Source: Dactylococcopsis salina PCC 8305
Lineage (GTDB): Bacteria > Cyanobacteriota > Cyanobacteriia > Cyanobacteriales > Rubidibacteraceae
Reading direction: 5' to 3'
NCBI RefSeq assembly: GCF_000317615.1
Contig: NC_019780.1
Span: forward strand, 3,059,840-3,123,839
Length of the DNA stretch: 64,000 nt
Shown here one piece after another: positions 54,091-62,720 of this stretch. The translations under genes were made by a program, and so were the position numbers. The notes under the pieces are model-generated. The model made no database searches. It was not told the origin of the DNA and saw nothing but the letters and a program-made list of their open reading frames with translations. How positions within the stretch are numbered: the stretch's first letter is position 1; each line of letters starts with the position of its first letter.

Positions 54091-55602
54091 TCAATCCATC
54101 CAATTTTTAGCACGTCCAACGGCTTTTTGCCAGATACTAAATTGATCTTGCGCTTGCTGTTGATTTTTACTGGGGATAAAACTTCGATCGCGCTTTCTTT
54201 TCGCCACTAACTCATCATAATCATTCCAGAAACCAACCGCTAATCCTGCACCAAAAGCGGCCCCTTGTGCGGTAGCATCGAGAATCGCGGGACGTTCCAC
54301 AGGGATTCCTAAAACATCCGCTTGAAACTCCATCAAAAAGTTATTTTGGGAAGCGCCCCCATCGACTTTTAACAAAGAGATCGGCGTATCGCTATCTTTA
54401 TTCATCGCATCCACCACTTCTTTCACTTGGTAAGCAATGGACTCTAAAACCGCCCTCACCATATGTTCTCGTTGCACACCGCCAGTAATCCCTAAAAACG
54501 CCCCTCTAGCATTCATATCCCAGTGAGGCGCACCTAACCCACTTAAAGCAGGAACAAAATAAACGCCGTCGGTATCTTTCACCTGACGGGCTAAGGTTTC
54601 CGTTTCGGGTGCGGATTTAATCAGTTTCATCCCATCTCGCAACCATTGGATACAAGCGCCAGTGGTGAACATTGCTCCCTCTAAGGCGTAGTTCGTGACG
54701 GGTTGACCGCCATTGGCTTCACTCCAAGCTACTGTTGAAAGCAGTTGATGCTTCGATCGCGTCAATTCTTGTCCGCTTTGAGAAATCAGGAAACAACCCG
54801 TTCCGTAAGTACACTTAAGCATTCCTTTTTGATTACAACCATGAGCATAAAGCGCCGCTTGTTGATCACCGAAGACCGATCGAACGGGAATTTCTGTCCC
54901 TAAAATCTCGGCATCGATCGCGCCAAAATCTCCCAAACTAGGACGAATTTCCGGCATCAAATGGACTGGAATCCCAAATAAATCTAATAACTCAGCGTCC
55001 CACTGTTGCGTTGCCAAATTCATCAACATAGTACGGCTGGCGTTGCTGTGATCTGTACTATGAACTCGTCTTCCCGTTAAATTCCAGAGAATCCAGGTGT
55101 CAATTGTTCCCGCTAAAACATGGTCAAGATTCATCTCTGGCTGATTTTGTTTCACCCAATCCAACAACCAAGACAACTTACTCGCCGAGAAATAAGCATC
55201 TAAAACTAAACCCGTGCTATTTTGAATCTTCTCAGCATACCCTTTTTTCGTTAATTCCAGACAGTAATGAGCCGTGCGCCGATCTTGCCAAACGATCGCC
55301 CGATGTAACGGTTTTCCTGTGGTTTTATCCCATAATAAACAGGTTTCTCGTTGTACCGTTAACCCCGTCGCCGCAATTTCTGAAGGAGCAACATCGGTAC
55401 TTCTTAAAACCTGTTCCATACAGCTACGAGTATCATGCCAAATTTCCATCGGGTCATGTTCTAACCACCCTGGCTGCGGATAATATTGGGTTAATTCTCC
55501 ATAAGATTGTCCCACAACTTCACCGTTTCGATCGAAGATAATAGCACGATTTCCAGTTGTTCCCAAATCGAGGGCGAGGACGTATTTTTGCTTAGTTTCC
55601 AC
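54091..55602 (-). CDS. glpK: Glycerol kinase
   Basis: This 503-residue FGGY-family kinase converts glycerol to glycerol 3-phosphate. Motifs include YVLALDLGTTGNRAIIFDRN, TVQRETCLLWDKTTGKPLHR, IVWQDRRTAHYC, GIPVRS-like EIPVRSVFGDQQAALYAHGC, KCTYGTGCFLISQSG and LLKVDGGASQNNFLMEFQAD. The length is standard. The peroxiredoxin gene follows 33 bp downstream on the same strand and may be read through. In a halotolerant cyanobacterium it could feed glycerolipid or compatible-solute metabolism, an inference. Confidence 0.96.
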   Translation of the reverse strand: METKQKYVLALDLGTTGNRAIIFDRNGEVVGQSYGELTQYYPQPGWLEHDPMEIWHDTRSCMEQVLRSTDVAPSEIAATGLTVQRETCLLWDKTTGKPLHRAIVWQDRRTAHYCLELTKKGYAEKIQNSTGLVLDAYFSASKLSWLLDWVKQNQPEMNLDHVLAGTIDTWILWNLTGRRVHSTDHSNASRTMLMNLATQQWDAELLDLFGIPVHLMPEIRPSLGDFGAIDAEILGTEIPVRSVFGDQQAALYAHGCNQKGMLKCTYGTGCFLISQSGQELTRSKHQLLSTVAWSEANGGQPVTNYALEGAMFTTGACIQWLRDGMKLIKSAPETETLARQVKDTDGVYFVPALSGLGAPHWDMNARGAFLGITGGVQREHMVRAVLESIAYQVKEVVDAMNKDSDTPISLLKVDGGASQNNFLMEFQADVLGIPVERPAILDATAQGAAFGAGLAVGFWNDYDELVAKRKRDRSFIPSKNQQQAQDQFSIWQKAVGRAKNWMD

Positions 55603-56010
55603 GATAATCTCTCTAAGTTTTCATTGTGTTTTAGTTTACCATTTCTCCTGAACTGTTTTCAGCTTCTAATTGTTGTTGGGTTTCGCGTAGAGACGTTCCA
55701 TGAAACGTCTCTACCCAACCTACTTTTTATCTCGGAGATAAAGTTAAGAAGTCGGAAACCAACACAGAAGAAAAAGGAATGAAACGGACTGAATTTCGTT
55801 ATGAAACATTCCAAAGAGTGATTCCTTCAACAATTAGAAGTAGGTTGGGTGGAGGAAACGAAACCCAACATCAATCAGTGACCAGTTAAGCAGTTACCAG
55901 TTACCAGTAGTTCTCAAACTTAATTAGTAAAAGTGAAAGATTGATCGATTATTAATTCACTGTTTACTGATCACTGATCACTGATCACTGGTCACTGGTC
56001 ACTGGTCACT
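55603..56010. repeat. Repeat-rich intergenic region upstream of glpK
   Basis: It holds the one-mismatch palindrome AGACGTTCCATGAAACGTCT (55691-55710) inside a split GTTGGGTTTCG...CCCAACCTAC repeat, another GTAGGTTGGGTGGAGGAAAC copy (55842-55871), and runs of CACTGATCACTGGTCACT (55967-56010). No gene is supported apart from the HicA remnant that follows. Confidence 0.8.
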
Positions 56011-56115
56011 GTAACTGTCCCAGTTCCTAATTACTCTGAAATTAAGAAAGGGACATTGCAATCAATTATTCGTCAATGTTCTTTACCTCGTAGTCTTTTT
56101 GAAAGTGATGAATAA
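56011..56115 (+). pseudogene. HicA-like toxin remnant
   Basis: The frame reads VPNYSEIKKGTLQSIIRQCS then LPRSLFESDE and stop, matching the conserved C-terminal part of the HicA mRNA-interferase fold (HSGKEIKPGTLRSIIRQ-type). Its 5' end is replaced by the CACTGGTCACT repeats. It is a fragment without the catalytic His region. No HicB gene is adjacent; an unlinked HicB-like remnant is at 16873-16938. Confidence 0.65.
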
Positions 56116-56142
56116 AACGATCGCCTTGAGGATAAATTTAAC

Positions 56143-57165
56143 TTAACTTTCCCCAAAAAAGGCGGGATAAACAAACGCAAAAGCAGGAGAACTAGGAATC
56201 CGTGTTTCGTCCATTTCTTCGACAATAACCGTTTCTAATTCTTCATCCCAACGGGCTTGAATTTTACGTCCATTAAATTGAACCGTTTTCTCTCCCACTT
56301 GCTTCATTTCTTGGTGAGGAAACTGTTGACTTGCGCCAGAAAATTCACCTTTGGGAGTTCCATTCCCACTTTCCCAAATGTAACTAACAATGGCTTTGGG
56401 ATGTAACTCTCTTTGGTCTTGATTGCGAACGGAAAAAATGATTCGATCGTCCGTATAATAACTTCCGTAGGGATATCTTTGATAGTTGCGATCGTATCCC
56501 GTCTCAGTAGAAAGAATTTCACTATCAGGATGTTTTTCTAACCAGTCTCCTAAACTGGTTTTAACCGAGGGAAGACGTTCCAAACTCTGATTCACTCTCG
56601 AACCGACGATTCCTAATGTCCAAGGTTGGGCGTAGAGAGTATCGTCAGCGCGATCGTACATGACGAGACAGCTTTGATAAAGTTTCCCTGAAACCCCAAA
56701 GGTGGTGTTACCGCGAGTAAACGTGGCGATCGTGTCGCATAATGGACAATAAGTCACGCTAACATTAATTCCGCCGATGGTATCATTAACAATTTCGTGC
56801 CAGTTCATAATTTTATAAGGATAGGCTTTCGCTTCCCCATTAATCACCACACCAATCACGGTTTCGTCTTTGTCAAAAGGAGTAGTTTCGGCTGTATCAA
56901 ACTTAGGATCATCAATGCTAGGAATCCCATCTTTTGGGGGGCCACCATTAAATAAATTATTCAGATCAATGCGTGCGGTGTCTTTGGGTTTGTTATTCTG
57001 TTTCTTAATATCTTCTAACTCTTGACTTTGATCATGGAAAACTGATGTCAGGTGAAAGTATTGGAGTTTAAAGTTATCCCAGCCACCTGCTTGAACCACC
57101 ATTCCGCCTAAACTGAGGGTGAGAAGGGAAATTGTACCAAGGGTAATTTTTGCGATCGGTTTCAT
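56143..57165 (-). CDS. DUF3179 domain-containing exported protein
   Basis: This 340-residue protein has an N-terminal signal or anchor (ITLGTISLLTLSLGGMVVQA). The DUF3179 domain follows: IPSIDDPKFDTAETTPFDKD, ETVIGVVINGEAKAYPYKIM, NWHEIVNDTIGGINVSVTYC and CPLCDTIATFTRGNTTFGVS with the conserved Cys pair, then RADDTLYAQPWTLGIVGSR. Family members are widespread and uncharacterised; the CPLC motif suggests metal or thiol chemistry outside the cytoplasm, which is an inference. Confidence 0.85.
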   Translation of the reverse strand: MKPIAKITLGTISLLTLSLGGMVVQAGGWDNFKLQYFHLTSVFHDQSQELEDIKKQNNKPKDTARIDLNNLFNGGPPKDGIPSIDDPKFDTAETTPFDKDETVIGVVINGEAKAYPYKIMNWHEIVNDTIGGINVSVTYCPLCDTIATFTRGNTTFGVSGKLYQSCLVMYDRADDTLYAQPWTLGIVGSRVNQSLERLPSVKTSLGDWLEKHPDSEILSTETGYDRNYQRYPYGSYYTDDRIIFSVRNQDQRELHPKAIVSYIWESGNGTPKGEFSGASQQFPHQEMKQVGEKTVQFNGRKIQARWDEELETVIVEEMDETRIPSSPAFAFVYPAFFGES

Positions 57166-57333
57166 GGTTATAATAGTTGAACAACGTTTATTTTAATCAT
57201 GGTTATATTCTGTAAGCAGAACCTTAATTTAAAATGAAACTTAAATGAGAATTTTTCGTCGGCAACAATCTTACTGTACTTTGATTTATTATATGAAATG
57301 CACAAATATTTGCTACAAATTACTGGTTAAACG

Positions 57334-58159
57334 ATCCCCCCTAGCCCCCCTTAAAAAAGGGGGGGAAATAAGTCTAGCCTCTTAAAAAAGGGGGGAAAAA
57401 AAGTCTAGCCCCCCTTAAAAAAGGGGGGGAAAAAAGTCTAGCCCCCCTTAAAAAAGGGGGGAAAATAAGTCTAGCCTCTTAAAAAAGGGGGGAAAATAAG
57501 TCTAGCCTCTTAAAAAAAGGGGGGAAAAGAAGTCTAGCCTCTTGATAAAGTGGGAAAATAAGTCTAGCCTCTTAAAAAAGGGGGGAAAAGAAGTCTAGCC
57601 TCTTGATAAAGTGGGAAAATAAGTCTAGCCTCTTAAAAAAGGGGGGAAAAGAAGTCTAGCCTCTTAAAAAAGGGGGGGAAATAAGTCTAGCCTCTTAAAA
57701 AAGGGGGGGAAATAAGTCTAGCCTCTTAAAAAAGGGGGGGAAATAAGTCTAGCCTCTTAAAAAAGGGGGGAAAAGAAGTCTAGCCTCTTGATAAAGGGGG
57801 GAAAAGAAGTCTAGCCTCTTAAAAAAGGGGGGAAAAGAAGTCTAGCCTCTTGATAAAGGGGGGAAAAGAAGTCTAGCCTCTTAAAAAAGGGGGGAAAAGA
57901 AGTCTAGCCTCTTGATAAAGGGGGGAAAAGAAGTCTAGCCTCTTAAAAAAGGGGGGAAAAGAAGTCTAGCCTCTTGATAAAGTGGGAAAAGAAGTCTAGC
58001 CTCTTGATAAAGGGGGGAAAAGAAGTCTAGCCTCTTGATAAAGTGGGAAAAGAAGTCTAGCCTCTTAAAAAAGGGGGGAAAAGAAGTCTAGCACCCCTTA
58101 AAAACGGAGGAAAGTAGCATAAGCATAGCCCCCCTTAATAAGGGGGGTTGGGGGGATCA
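57334..58159. repeat. 31-bp tandem array derived from a CCCCCC/GGGGGG palindrome
   Basis: About 24 copies of a 31-bp unit, typically AAGTCTAGCCTCTTAAAAAA followed by GGGGGGAAAAG, with variants CTTGATAAAG and AGTGGG. The outer edges are the inverse of each other: GATCCCCCCTAGCCCCCCTT on the left and AAGGGGGGTTGGGGGGATC on the right. Units near the left edge still pair (CCCCCCTT/AAGGGGGG), while inner units have lost the pairing arm. Alternating variant units show higher-order 62-bp duplications. Only short spurious frames cross it. Confidence 0.92.
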
Positions 58160-58231
58160 TTCTCTAGCCAGCTTTCTTAGATTTCATATTAAAACACCTG
58201 TCGAAATCATAACAATTATAAAAGCAAAAAC

Positions 58232-61200
58232 GTGCAATTTACTTCCCAATTTCTAGATAAATTCAAAAAGAATAATGCTACCGAAAGCAAACAGCGAGAA
58301 AAATTTTTAATCAGTGCTAAAAATTGGTTAAAATTACTACCTTTACTGATTATATTAATCCCTTTCGGAGAAATTATCACTCGTTTATTAGTGGAATGGT
58401 TTTGGTTTCAGGAAGTAAATTATCAAGGAGTTTGGTTAAAACGATTAATCACACAATTAGGATTAGGTGGAGGCGTTTTCCTGATTTCAGCATTATTTTT
58501 AGGAATCAACTTTAATCTCGCGCAAAAATTACAGTTCACTGACTCAGAAGAAGATTCCCCATCAAAACTCGTATTGGGTAAAATGAATTTGCGCTCTCTC
58601 TTAATTGTAATTGGGTTAATTTGTTTACTGATTAGTTTAATGTTAATCCATTACTTACAAGTGAGCGTTTATCTCATAGAGTCGGGGTTTAATCTGCCTT
58701 TATTAGAGAACATTGTTGATATTTCTGGATTATCTGAGAATTATGAAGTTAATAATTTAAATCCGTTTTTATCATCCCCGTTTAAGTTACAACTGGTTAA
58801 ACCGTTACTAGAAAGAGTGATGACATCGCAATGGCAAATTTTATTAATCCTTGCCATTTTTGCCATTTTACTAATGAGGATTAGCTTTTGGCTAAAAAGT
58901 TTTGCTGTGATCATTAATGTTTTCTTTACCGTAACGATCGCGCTAAACTGGACAAAAGTTTTACCCTTTCTTTATCGGACAAATTTTGAGTTATTTGATC
59001 CATTATTTAATAAAGATATTGGCTTTTATATTTTTAGTCTTCCCATTTGGGAACTTTTAGATTTTTGGTTGGGAGGACTATTTTTATACAGTTTATTAGC
59101 AGTGAGTTTGATGTATCTCTGTTCTGGAAATAGTATCTCTGATGGCAAGTTTCCAGGATTTTCTTACCCGCAACTCCGTCATTTGTACACTTTGGGAGGG
59201 ATGGTTTTTCTTACCTTATCTCTCCGTCATGGTTTAGCACGGTACGAATTGTTATATTCAGAGCGTGGGGCAATTTATGGCGCAAGTTATACTGATGTTC
59301 AGGTGCAATTGCCGATCGAAACGTTGTTAAGTATTGTGGCGGCGGTAACTGCAGTTTGGTTATTTTGGCACGCTTTAACCCACTCGATGCGGTTTCGGAT
59401 TAAAGGACGTTCTCATTGGTTGGGATTTATTCTTTACATTGGGGCAGTAATTTTAGGGATAACTTTAAGTCCGATTGCCCAAAGGTTTGAGGTTCTCCCC
59501 AATGAACTGGAACGAGAACAACCCTACATCGAACGATCGATCCAGTTAACTCGCGCCGCCTTTGGGTTAGATCAGATTGAGGAACAACGATTTGATCCTG
59601 AAGATACACTCACCAGAGAAGAAGTAGAAGCGAATCAACAAACCATCAGTAATATTCGCTTGTGGGATGCCCGTCCTTTGTTGCAAACCAACCGTCAACT
59701 GCAACAGATTCGATTATATTACGAGTTTGCGGATGCAGATATCGATCGATATACCCTCCGAGTCAACATTGATGATCCTGAAAATGTGAGTAAACGAACT
59801 GAACGTCAGCAAATGATTATCGCCCCACGAGAATTAGATTTTAATTCTGTTCCGAAACAAGCGCAAACTTGGGTGAACAAGCATTTAGTTTATACTCATG
59901 GCTATGGCTTTACTCTCTCCCCAGTGAATCAGGTAGGAGAAGGAGGGCTACCCAAATACTTTATTAAAGATATTGGCACGGGACAAGAAGAAGCAGCAGG
60001 AGATTTAAGAACCAAGAGTCCACAAATTCGAGACAGTATCCCCATTGGTAAGCCGAGAATTTATTATGGGGAACTTACCGATAATTATGTGATGATTCAG
60101 ACCAAACAGCCAGAATTGGACTTTCCCACTGGCGAGGATAATGCGTATAACACTTATGACGGGAAAGGGGGAATTCCCATTGGTAGTTGGTGGCGAAGAA
60201 GTATTTTTGCACAGTATCTCAAAGATTGGCAAATGCTGTTTACGCAGAATTTTACTCCTGAAACAAAGTTATTAATGCGGCGAGATATTAAAGAACGAGT
60301 GAAGGCGATCGCGCCGTTTTTACAGTTTGATAGTGATCCTTACTTAGTCACAGCAGACACAGAAGACACAGCCCTTGGCCCCCCTGAAAATTCTTTGCAT
60401 TGGGTGATTGATGCTTATACCATCAGCGATCGTTATCCTTATTCTGATCCTGGCAGTTATCGGTTTAACTATATTCGTAATTCGGTGAAAGTGGTTGTGG
60501 ATGCTTATGACGGCGATGTACAGTTTTATATTGCCGATCTCAATGATCCGATTATTCAATCTTGGGAAAAGGTATTTCCGAATTTATTTCAGCCCCTGTG
60601 GCAAATGCCAATCACCTTAAAAGCACATATTCGCTATCCCGTAGATTTGTTTAAGGTGCAGTCGGAACGTTTACTAACCTATCACATGATTGACCCCCAG
60701 GTGTTTTATAACCGTGAAGATCAATGGCAAATTCCCCAAGAAATTTATGCCAACGAAGCGCGATCGGTTGAACCCTATTATCTCACGATGAAACTACCCA
60801 CAGAACAACGTGAGGAGTTTATTTTATTGCTTCCTTTTACCCCCACAGAACGCAATAATCTCACCGCTTGGTTAGCGGGTCGATCGGACGGTCAGTTTTA
60901 CGGAAAACAGCTACTATACCAATTTCCGAAACAAAGATTGATTTTCGGACCCGAACAAATTGAAGCGTTAATCAACCAAGACCCTGTGATTTCACAACAG
61001 ATTTCCTTATGGAATCAACAAGGATCACGGGCGATTCAGGGGAATTTATTGGTGATTCCCATTGAACAGTCGTTATTGTATGTAGAACCCGTGTATTTGG
61101 AAGCAGAACGAAATAGTCTTCCCACCTTAATTCGCGTGATTGTGGTGTATGAGAATCGGATTGTGATGGCGAAAACCTTACAGGGGGCGATCGATGCGAT

Positions 61201-61288
61201 TTTCTTACCAGAAGATAGCGACACCCCAGCAATTATCCGTCCAGTGGAGGAAGTGACTCCTTCTTTAGAAATAGAAACCCAAGAATAA
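58232..61288 (+). CDS. UPF0182 family large membrane protein
   Basis: This 1018-residue protein starts with GTG at 58232. About seven transmembrane segments lie in the first 400 residues (for example LLPLLIILIPFGEIITRLLV, LGGGVFLISALFLGINFNLA, ILLILAIFAILLMRISFWLK, LPIWELLDFWLGGLFLYSLL). A large extracytoplasmic-type domain follows with LNSVPKQAQTWVNKHLVYTH-like DFNSVPKQAQTWVNKHLVYT, GYGFTLSPVNQVGEGGLPKY and FLQFDSDPYLV. This is the UPF0182 pattern, conserved in cyanobacteria and actinobacteria and without known function. rsmB appears originally to have followed it directly. Confidence 0.92.
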   Translation: MQFTSQFLDKFKKNNATESKQREKFLISAKNWLKLLPLLIILIPFGEIITRLLVEWFWFQEVNYQGVWLKRLITQLGLGGGVFLISALFLGINFNLAQKLQFTDSEEDSPSKLVLGKMNLRSLLIVIGLICLLISLMLIHYLQVSVYLIESGFNLPLLENIVDISGLSENYEVNNLNPFLSSPFKLQLVKPLLERVMTSQWQILLILAIFAILLMRISFWLKSFAVIINVFFTVTIALNWTKVLPFLYRTNFELFDPLFNKDIGFYIFSLPIWELLDFWLGGLFLYSLLAVSLMYLCSGNSISDGKFPGFSYPQLRHLYTLGGMVFLTLSLRHGLARYELLYSERGAIYGASYTDVQVQLPIETLLSIVAAVTAVWLFWHALTHSMRFRIKGRSHWLGFILYIGAVILGITLSPIAQRFEVLPNELEREQPYIERSIQLTRAAFGLDQIEEQRFDPEDTLTREEVEANQQTISNIRLWDARPLLQTNRQLQQIRLYYEFADADIDRYTLRVNIDDPENVSKRTERQQMIIAPRELDFNSVPKQAQTWVNKHLVYTHGYGFTLSPVNQVGEGGLPKYFIKDIGTGQEEAAGDLRTKSPQIRDSIPIGKPRIYYGELTDNYVMIQTKQPELDFPTGEDNAYNTYDGKGGIPIGSWWRRSIFAQYLKDWQMLFTQNFTPETKLLMRRDIKERVKAIAPFLQFDSDPYLVTADTEDTALGPPENSLHWVIDAYTISDRYPYSDPGSYRFNYIRNSVKVVVDAYDGDVQFYIADLNDPIIQSWEKVFPNLFQPLWQMPITLKAHIRYPVDLFKVQSERLLTYHMIDPQVFYNREDQWQIPQEIYANEARSVEPYYLTMKLPTEQREEFILLLPFTPTERNNLTAWLAGRSDGQFYGKQLLYQFPKQRLIFGPEQIEALINQDPVISQQISLWNQQGSRAIQGNLLVIPIEQSLLYVEPVYLEAERNSLPTLIRVIVVYENRIVMAKTLQGAIDAIFLPEDSDTPAIIRPVEEVTPSLEIETQE

Positions 61289-61296
61289 AATGTCAA

Positions 61297-61442
61297 ATGA
61301 GTGAGTCTAATCCCCGACAGGTTGTATTTAACGCCCTTTATGATGTGATCTTGAAAGATGCTTATACTGAGGTGACGCTCAATTCTGCTCTCTGAGACCA
61401 CCAAACTATGGACTTGTTAAGTAATTAGTTCCTCACATTATC
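61297..61442 (+). pseudogene. Duplicated, decayed 5' end of rsmB
   Basis: From ATG 61297 the frame reads MSESNPRQVVFNALYDVILK then DAYTEVTLNSAL and a TGA at 61393-61395. The following bases (ACTATGGACTTGTTAAGTAA) continue the similarity to rsmB with small deletions. The intact gene at 62721 begins MTNANPRQVVFNALYDVILK. The two are almost identical at DNA level over about 65 bp. This copy sits 8 bp after the UPF0182 stop and is dead. Confidence 0.85.
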
Positions 61443-61571
61443 TCCCAACAAGCATAAGATGATCAATCTTGAAAAATCGGGAAATTAAGAAGTATTAAAC
61501 AAGGAAACATTGACCAGAGAAATCCGTTCAAACAAAGCGCAGCAGACAAGGCAAAAAATGCCTCATTAATA

Positions 61572-62636
61572 ATGCTAAATCGGAAAATTTCCTCAACACT
61601 TGTTCTTTTTACAGCAACCTCTTCTATCCTCGGATGGAACTTAGGAAACGCAGCTTTCGCTCAAAACCGAGAATGTCAGCAAGAAATTGTTATGCAAAAA
61701 GTGGAAGTTTTAGATGGTCAAGGTGGTGGTGAAGGAAAATTAGAAATGCAGATTCAAGTAGAAAGTGGAAGCCTAAACGAAGAAGTAAAAGTGTGGAAAC
61801 TTCCCCCAAACCAGAGTCAAAGATTACAAGAAAAAATTGGTTCATTTCCCATTCCAGAAGGCTCTTCCGTACAACAACGGTTAAGAACATCTATCGTTGA
61901 GCGTGAAGTCGGTAGCGACTGGCTGGTTGGCGCAGATGATCATGGCGACGATGAAAGCACGCTCACCCTCCGATGTGGCGAACCCCAAGAAATTACCCAT
62001 AACGTGATTATTCAAGGGAAAAACGATGCAAAAGTGAGAGTAACTTACGACATTCAAGATACCACACGAGGAACGGTTCAACAGCCTCTCATTCCCATGA
62101 ATCAAACCATTAACCTCCTCAAACTTTCCTCCGAAGCTCGTTGGCAGTCCGGTCGCCTTGTTAGCGCGAATAATGTCACCAACACTGAACAATTGTCTTG
62201 GATGGGAAGCCCCAGTAATGATAATGGGTTTGTCCGTTTAGAGGAAGTAACTCTAGAAAATGGTAAAACCACTAACGCTTTACGCACGCATCCGAAATGG
62301 GTTTCTAATGGTACGATTAAAGGATGGCATCCAGAAGTAGAACTTCCTGAAAAAGCCGTGTTTTCTGCTGATGTTGGCTTTGTTGAAGGGGCGCAAAACA
62401 CCGATGGTGTCACTTTCCAAGTGTGGGAACATCACCAAGAAGGAGGGCGCAGAGTTTGGAATAAAGTTGCTGAAGTCGAAAAAGATTACACAGGTAACTT
62501 AAGACAGATTGAAGCTGATCTCTCCCACCTAGCGGGAAAAGAAGTCAAAATCGAGTTAAGAGTGGATGCGGGAGAATCATCGGGTCAAGACTGGGCAGCC
62601 TGGAGTGATGTTAAAATTAATTCTGCATCAAACTAA
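61572..62636 (+). CDS. Secreted protein of unknown function with beta-sandwich-like C-terminus
   Basis: This 354-residue protein has a clear signal peptide (ISSTLVLFTATSSILGWNLG, cleavage near AFAQ-NR). The middle is beta-rich with VEVLDGQGGGEGKLEMQIQV and ITHNVIIQGKNDAKVRVTYD. The C-terminal 180 residues, including RTHPKWVSNGTIKGWHPEVE, ADVGFVEGAQNTDGVTFQVW and KIELRVDAGESSGQDWAAWS, resemble NPCBM-type carbohydrate-binding sandwiches. I do not recognise the family. It lies between two copies of the rsmB 5' end, so it may have arrived with the duplication. Confidence 0.75.
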   Translation: MLNRKISSTLVLFTATSSILGWNLGNAAFAQNRECQQEIVMQKVEVLDGQGGGEGKLEMQIQVESGSLNEEVKVWKLPPNQSQRLQEKIGSFPIPEGSSVQQRLRTSIVEREVGSDWLVGADDHGDDESTLTLRCGEPQEITHNVIIQGKNDAKVRVTYDIQDTTRGTVQQPLIPMNQTINLLKLSSEARWQSGRLVSANNVTNTEQLSWMGSPSNDNGFVRLEEVTLENGKTTNALRTHPKWVSNGTIKGWHPEVELPEKAVFSADVGFVEGAQNTDGVTFQVWEHHQEGGRRVWNKVAEVEKDYTGNLRQIEADLSHLAGKEVKIELRVDAGESSGQDWAAWSDVKINSASN

Positions 62637-62720
62637 ATCTTCATAAAAATTCAGATACATGGAGGGTGCATTCCATCCCCCTTCAGTTGTCGGGGAAGAT
62701 TCTTATATAAAATGAAAATC

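Noticed and set aside
57334-58159. CRISPR array
   Set aside because: Units are contiguous without unique spacers, and the internal sequence varies by point changes only.
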